DNA from: Nocardia araoensis NBRC 100135
GTDB lineage: Bacteria > Actinomycetota > Actinomycetes > Mycobacteriales > Mycobacteriaceae
Direction: 5' to 3'
Length of the DNA: 64,000 bases
Assembly (NCBI RefSeq): GCF_000308435.1
Contig: NZ_BAFR01000085.1
Coordinates: forward strand, 1 to 64,000
The position numbers were made by a program, and so were the translations under genes. Shown here one piece after another: positions 60,746-64,000 of the stretch (the first letter of the stretch is position 1; every line of letters begins with the position of its first letter). The notes beneath the pieces were generated by a model. The model did not search any database. It saw nothing but the letters and a program-made list of their open reading frames with translations, and had not been told where the DNA came from.

Positions 60746-62155
60746 TCAGCCGTAGAGTGCCTGGCGGGTGCTCCGATATTCGGCCCGGATCTGCCGTCCG
60801 GTCGCGGCGTCGGCCGGTGGCGGAATCTCCGCGACCGGGCATGCGGGCCAGGACGGCGGCCGGGATGCCCCGCTGAGCGCCCATGCCGCTTGCCGGGCCG
60901 CGCCGAGCGCGACGTACTCGGCCGGTTCCGGCACCGTCACCGTGACGCCGAAGACCTGGGCGGCGATCGCCGCCACCAGCCGGGAGCGCGCCGCGCCGCC
61001 GATGAGCAGCACCCGCCGCGGCGTCACGCCGCCGATCTCGGTGAGGTGGTCGAGCGCGTCGGCGAGATGGCACAGCAGGCCCTCGAAGGCGGCGCGGGCC
61101 ACCGTGCCGGGGCGCATCGCCTCCGGCCGCAACCCGTGCAGGCTGCCCGTGGCGTTCGGCAGGTTGGGCGTGCGTTCACCGGCGAGATAGGGCAGCAGCA
61201 CCACGCCGTCCGCACCCGGCGGCTCCTGCGCGGCCAGCGATTCCAGCGTGGGCAGATCCACGCCGAGCAGCTCGGCGGTCGAGGTCAGGATGCGGGCTGC
61301 GTTGAGCGTGCAGACCAGCGGTAGGAACGCGCCGGTGGCGTCCGCGAATCCGGCGACCGCGCCGGTCGCGTCGGCTGCCGGACGATCGGTGCGGGTGTAG
61401 GCCGTCCCGCTGGTGCCGAGGGAGACGACCACGTCGCCATCGGTGATGCCCAAGCCCAACGCGGCTCCGGCATTGTCCCCGGTCCCGGCGGCGACCAGTG
61501 CGCCCGACGATGTGTGTCCGGCGGGCTGGTCCGGGCCGAGAACTCGGGGCAGGGCCGGTCGGCGTCCGCGAAAGGCCATGGCGAGCAGGTCCTCGCGATA
61601 GCCGCCATCGGCGGGCGACCAATAGCCGGTGCCGGAGGCGTCGCCCCGGTCGGTGGTCGGCTCGAGCATGCGTCCCGGTCCGCCGCCTCGGAGCCGCCAG
61701 GTCAAGTAGTCGTGCGGCAGCACGACGTGCGCGGTGCGGTCGGCGAGTTCCGGCTCGTGGTCGGCCAGCCAGCGCAGTTTGGCGACGGTCAGCCCGGCCA
61801 CCGGCACGCTGCCGACCGCATCGGCCCACGCCCGCGGCCCGCCGAGGTCGGCGATCAGTTCCTTCGCCGCATCGGCGGAGCGGATGTCGTTCCACAGCAG
61901 CGCGTCCCGCACCGGGACGCCCGCCGCGTCCAATGGCACCAAGCCCTGCTGCTGTCCCGCGACGGCTATCGCGTCGACGTCGTCGAGCAATCCCGCGCTC
62001 GCAGTCCGCAGCGCGTCCCACCACGCGGCCGGAGCGACTTCGGTCCCCTCCGGGTGCGGAGCCCGCCCCTGCGCGAGAACCTCACCGCTGTCGGCGTCGC
62101 AGACGAGGACTTTGCACGCTTGAGTGGAGCTGTCGACTCCCGCCACCGTCGTCAT
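60746..62155 (-). CDS. xylB: Xylulokinase
   Basis: A 469-residue FGGY-family sugar kinase most like xylulokinase: N-terminal 'AGVDSSTQACKVLVCDADSGEVLAQGR' phosphate loop (about 4-30), 'AVAGQQQGLVPLDAAG' (about 64-79), 'ALLWNDIRS', and C-terminal ATP-site 'IGGAARSRLVAAIAAQVFGVTVTVPEPAEYVALGAARQAAWAL'. It phosphorylates D-xylulose. GGGAGG lies upstream of ATG 62155. No xylose isomerase or transporter is adjacent in the window, so pathway context is missing. Confidence 0.93.
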   Translation of the reverse strand: MTTVAGVDSSTQACKVLVCDADSGEVLAQGRAPHPEGTEVAPAAWWDALRTASAGLLDDVDAIAVAGQQQGLVPLDAAGVPVRDALLWNDIRSADAAKELIADLGGPRAWADAVGSVPVAGLTVAKLRWLADHEPELADRTAHVVLPHDYLTWRLRGGGPGRMLEPTTDRGDASGTGYWSPADGGYREDLLAMAFRGRRPALPRVLGPDQPAGHTSSGALVAAGTGDNAGAALGLGITDGDVVVSLGTSGTAYTRTDRPAADATGAVAGFADATGAFLPLVCTLNAARILTSTAELLGVDLPTLESLAAQEPPGADGVVLLPYLAGERTPNLPNATGSLHGLRPEAMRPGTVARAAFEGLLCHLADALDHLTEIGGVTPRRVLLIGGAARSRLVAAIAAQVFGVTVTVPEPAEYVALGAARQAAWALSGASRPPSWPACPVAEIPPPADAATGRQIRAEYRSTRQALYG

Positions 62156-62388
62156 CGGGCCTCCCATCGAAGCCCGCTCGCGTCGCCGATACGGCATCCG
62201 CCGCGCTGGGCACGCGGGCGGATCGAGACCTCGGACGAAACCGTTCGCATTTCCAGGACGAGCCCGCCGCGCGATCCGGCGAACCGTCCGATCGTCTGGA
62301 GCACCTCCATACCGACCACCTTGCACCCGAGCCGTCCCGCACCGGAGCATTTCCGGTATTCCGCGGCGGTATCGGGCAGACTGGCGCG

Positions 62389-62880
62389 ATGAGCATCGAC
62401 CCCACCGACGTGCGCATCCGCACGGGAGACGGGACGCAGCTGCCGGAACTGACCGAGGCCGCGCTCGGCGACCTGCTCGGCGAACCGGCCGGGCCCGAAC
62501 ACGCCGTGCTCGAACTCAGCCGCGCCGATCTGCACGAAATTCGGGCCAGGTTGTTGCCCGACGGCGTCTACGAACTGGAGCACCGGGCCGGTTCGGCGGC
62601 CGAGTCGTTCCAGATGTACACCTCCGACTCGGTGCTGGTGCGCGATGTGCTGTGGGCTTGGCTGTCCGACGATCCGTGGTGGCGCGACTCGGTCGCGTGG
62701 TTCCCGGTCGACCCGGCGATCGCGGAACTGCGCGCCGTGCAGGACGAAATCGCCGGACTGCTGGACGGCCTGACCGTGATGGACGATCTCACCGCGGGCA
62801 TGGACGCGGCGCTGGCGCGCGCCGACGAACTGCTGGCAGCGGAGCTCCCGCCGGATGCCGACGACCCCGCTCAGGCCTGA
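62389..62880 (+). CDS. Hypothetical protein
   Basis: A 163-residue acidic soluble protein of unknown family. The centre 'YELEHRAGSAAESFQMYTSDSVLVRDVLWAWLSDDPWWRDSVAWFPVDP' (about 64-112) is Trp-rich and looks conserved, and the C-terminus is a long amphipathic helix. The ATG at 62389 lacks a strong ribosome site (GGGCAG). It is divergent from xylulokinase and overlaps the end of the GH172-like gene by ten bases on the opposite strand. Confidence 0.65.
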   Translation: MSIDPTDVRIRTGDGTQLPELTEAALGDLLGEPAGPEHAVLELSRADLHEIRARLLPDGVYELEHRAGSAAESFQMYTSDSVLVRDVLWAWLSDDPWWRDSVAWFPVDPAIAELRAVQDEIAGLLDGLTVMDDLTAGMDAALARADELLAAELPPDADDPAQA

Positions 62881-63881
62881 TACCACCAGGCGGTGGTCGC
62901 CACATCGGCGTCCTTCAGCGGGAGATAGGTCTCGGCGTCCTGCCATCCGAGGGCCTGCACGGTGACGCGTAGTTCGCGTTCGAAACAAATCGGGTCGCGC
63001 ACATGCCAGCGGTACATGCCGAAGCGTTGATCCGCTCGATAGATCTGCTCCGGCGGCAGCACCTGATGCAGCCCGAGATAGGGCGTGGAATACGTCCGGT
63101 ATGTCCCGTCGAGGTCGAAATTCCACGCGCCGCCGAAATAGTCCTCGGTCCCCGTTCCGCAAATGGTCGGATGCTCGGCGTCCCCGTCGAGGAAGAACTT
63201 GACCTCGCCCTCGCCCCACCACCCCGGTGCGCCCGGGCTGATGGCGAGGTAGGTGCCGACGTATCGGCCCGGCCCCCGTACCGTGTCGAGAATCGTGTGG
63301 ACGGCCGGGTTCCCCAGGCCGGTCGTCCGCGTCCACCGGGTGTGCAGATACCCGGCGTCGTCCGGCACGTCCTCCTCGGTGTAGGTCGCCTGGTAGTACA
63401 CTGGAACCTCACGGCCGCAATGGTTTTCGAGTGTGATGCGCGCGCGGTGCCGAAACGGCATGGGCCAGTAGCTGTTCAACCCGCCCGCGGGCGCGACCAC
63501 CACCATCTCCGAACTCAGCAGGGCCGTCTCGCCCCATCCGTTGCAGAAGAAGTCGCCGAGGGGCGAGGAGATCGCGGGCCGTGCCGCGTCGTCCCAGGTC
63601 ATCCGCAAGGTCAGCCCGCGCAGGACGGATCGTTCCGTGGTCAACCAGAAATGCCGGAACACGCCGGGGCCGGACACGTCGGCCAGCGTGGCGGTCTCGC
63701 CGTGGGCGAGCGCGATCGAGGGGGAGATCTTCCACCCGGGCCCGAGCAGCCGCGCCGCGTGCGCGCCGGTGCCGTCGGTCGCCCGCGCGCCCGCGCCGGG
63801 CGCCCCGGTCGGATTCTCGGCGCTGACCGACCGCGTTCGCGTGCCGTCCAGCCGCCACAGTTCACCGCCCGGCGCGGTCAC
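62871..63881 (-). CDS. DUF2961 / glycoside hydrolase family 172-like protein
   Basis: A 336-residue DUF2961 protein. Landmarks are 'PGVFRHFWLTTERSVLRGLTLRMTWDD' (about 72-98), 'ISSPLGDFFCNGWG' , 'NSYWPMPFRHRARITLEN' and 'ICGTGTEDYFGGAWNF' (about 238-253) with the candidate catalytic acidic residue in TEDYF. GH172 contains fructofuranosyl/arabinofuranosyl enzymes and, in mycobacteria, exo-D-arabinofuranosidases, so cell-wall arabinan is a plausible substrate. No signal peptide. GTG start overlaps the stop of the upstream thioredoxin-like gene (GTGA). Confidence 0.87.
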   Translation of the reverse strand: MTAPGGELWRLDGTRTRSVSAENPTGAPGAGARATDGTGAHAARLLGPGWKISPSIALAHGETATLADVSGPGVFRHFWLTTERSVLRGLTLRMTWDDAARPAISSPLGDFFCNGWGETALLSSEMVVVAPAGGLNSYWPMPFRHRARITLENHCGREVPVYYQATYTEEDVPDDAGYLHTRWTRTTGLGNPAVHTILDTVRGPGRYVGTYLAISPGAPGWWGEGEVKFFLDGDAEHPTICGTGTEDYFGGAWNFDLDGTYRTYSTPYLGLHQVLPPEQIYRADQRFGMYRWHVRDPICFERELRVTVQALGWQDAETYLPLKDADVATTAWWYQA

Positions 63882-64000
63882 AGTCCCTCTTCCAGCGCCT
63901 CCGGCGCCGGCGCGCCCGCCGCGGAGTAGACGAGCAGGCCGTCGCGGAACGCCATCACGGTCGGATACTGCGTCACCTGCGCGGCGGCGGCCGACGCGAC
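63878..64000 (-). CDS. Thioredoxin-like protein, 3' part only
   Basis: The last 40 codons of a gene whose 5' end lies beyond the window. The sequence QVTQYPTVMAFRDGLLVYSAAG shows the cis-Pro of the thioredoxin fold (YPT) followed by the usual 'FRDG' turn and final helix. The CxxC site would lie outside. It overlaps the GH172-like gene start by four bases (GTGA), so the two are co-translated. Confidence 0.75.
   Translation of the reverse strand, partial: VASAAAAQVTQYPTVMAFRDGLLVYSAAGAPAPEALEEGL

Overview
The window is high-GC, densely coded actinobacterial DNA and looks like a member of the Mycobacteriales, most probably Nocardia or a close relative. Pointers are an antigen-85-type mycolyltransferase (11386-12381), a ChoD-type GMC oxidoreductase (16632-18329), a MarP-type membrane serine protease (19531-20670), a sulfotransferase operon carrying an exact KstR-type box, many GTG/TTG starts, and a very high share of one-component regulators (TetR, MarR, MerR, ArsR, GntR, IclR, PucR, XRE, LuxR). 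No rRNA, tRNA, CRISPR array, integrase or complete insertion sequence was seen. The genus call is inference.

Layout. 1-8.1 kb: a dihydrofolate-reductase-like protein, DUF5996 protein, lipB, a duplicated-module membrane protein, a MarR/EamA exporter pair, and a PucR regulator divergent from a truncated adenylating enzyme. 8.2-12.4 kb: three regulator/enzyme pairs with visible operators, a decayed ZIP transporter and the mycolyltransferase. 12.4-15.9 kb: a long regulatory gap, then a 962-residue caspase-like protease / P-loop NTPase / single transmembrane helix / Thr-rich stalk / beta-sandwich protein, the strongest candidate for a little-described (probably immune or cell-death) system. 16-20.7 kb: phosphoribosyltransferase, ChoD, GNAT, an epimerase-like protein and MarP. 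20.8-27.5 kb: a tightly overlapping six-gene operon (GntR, AprB-like ferredoxin, substrate-binding lipoprotein fused to a NosL-like domain, permease, ATPase, AprA-like flavoprotein fused to HEAT repeats), which looks like an uptake-plus-redox system for an unknown oxyanion or organosulfonate. 27.8-35.7 kb: PLP desulfhydrase/deaminase with TetR, acyl-CoA dehydrogenase, a LuxR-type ATPase regulator and an epoxide hydrolase separated by a large inverted repeat. 35.7-42.3 kb: NUDIX hydrolase, an XRE/TPR regulator broken by one in-frame TAA, recombinase-like and membrane hypotheticals, an ArsR-SRPBCC fusion divergent from an SRPBCC protein, a short epimerase remnant and an MFS exporter.

42.4-49.4 kb is a sulfation locus. 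IclR-cysD-cysNC (PAPS synthesis) runs divergently from DUF1214-SDR-sulfotransferase (PAPS use), with two palindromes in the shared control region. 49.6-56.6 kb: a thioesterase, a HAD phosphatase, TetR with two SRPBCC proteins, an ECF42 sigma factor with its YCII partner, and a GntR/ABC-ATPase pair. 56.7-58.6 kb: leuA preceded by a 13-codon leucine leader peptide and two mutually exclusive hairpins (attenuation). 58.7-64 kb: SnoaL-like protein, XRE/MmyB regulator, mycothiol-dependent-isomerase-like protein, xylulokinase, a hypothetical protein, a GH172/DUF2961 glycosidase-like protein, and the 3' end of a thioredoxin-like gene cut by the window edge.

Start sites were chosen from Shine-Dalgarno spacing and family alignment from memory. 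No database search was run, so family names rest on motif recognition.
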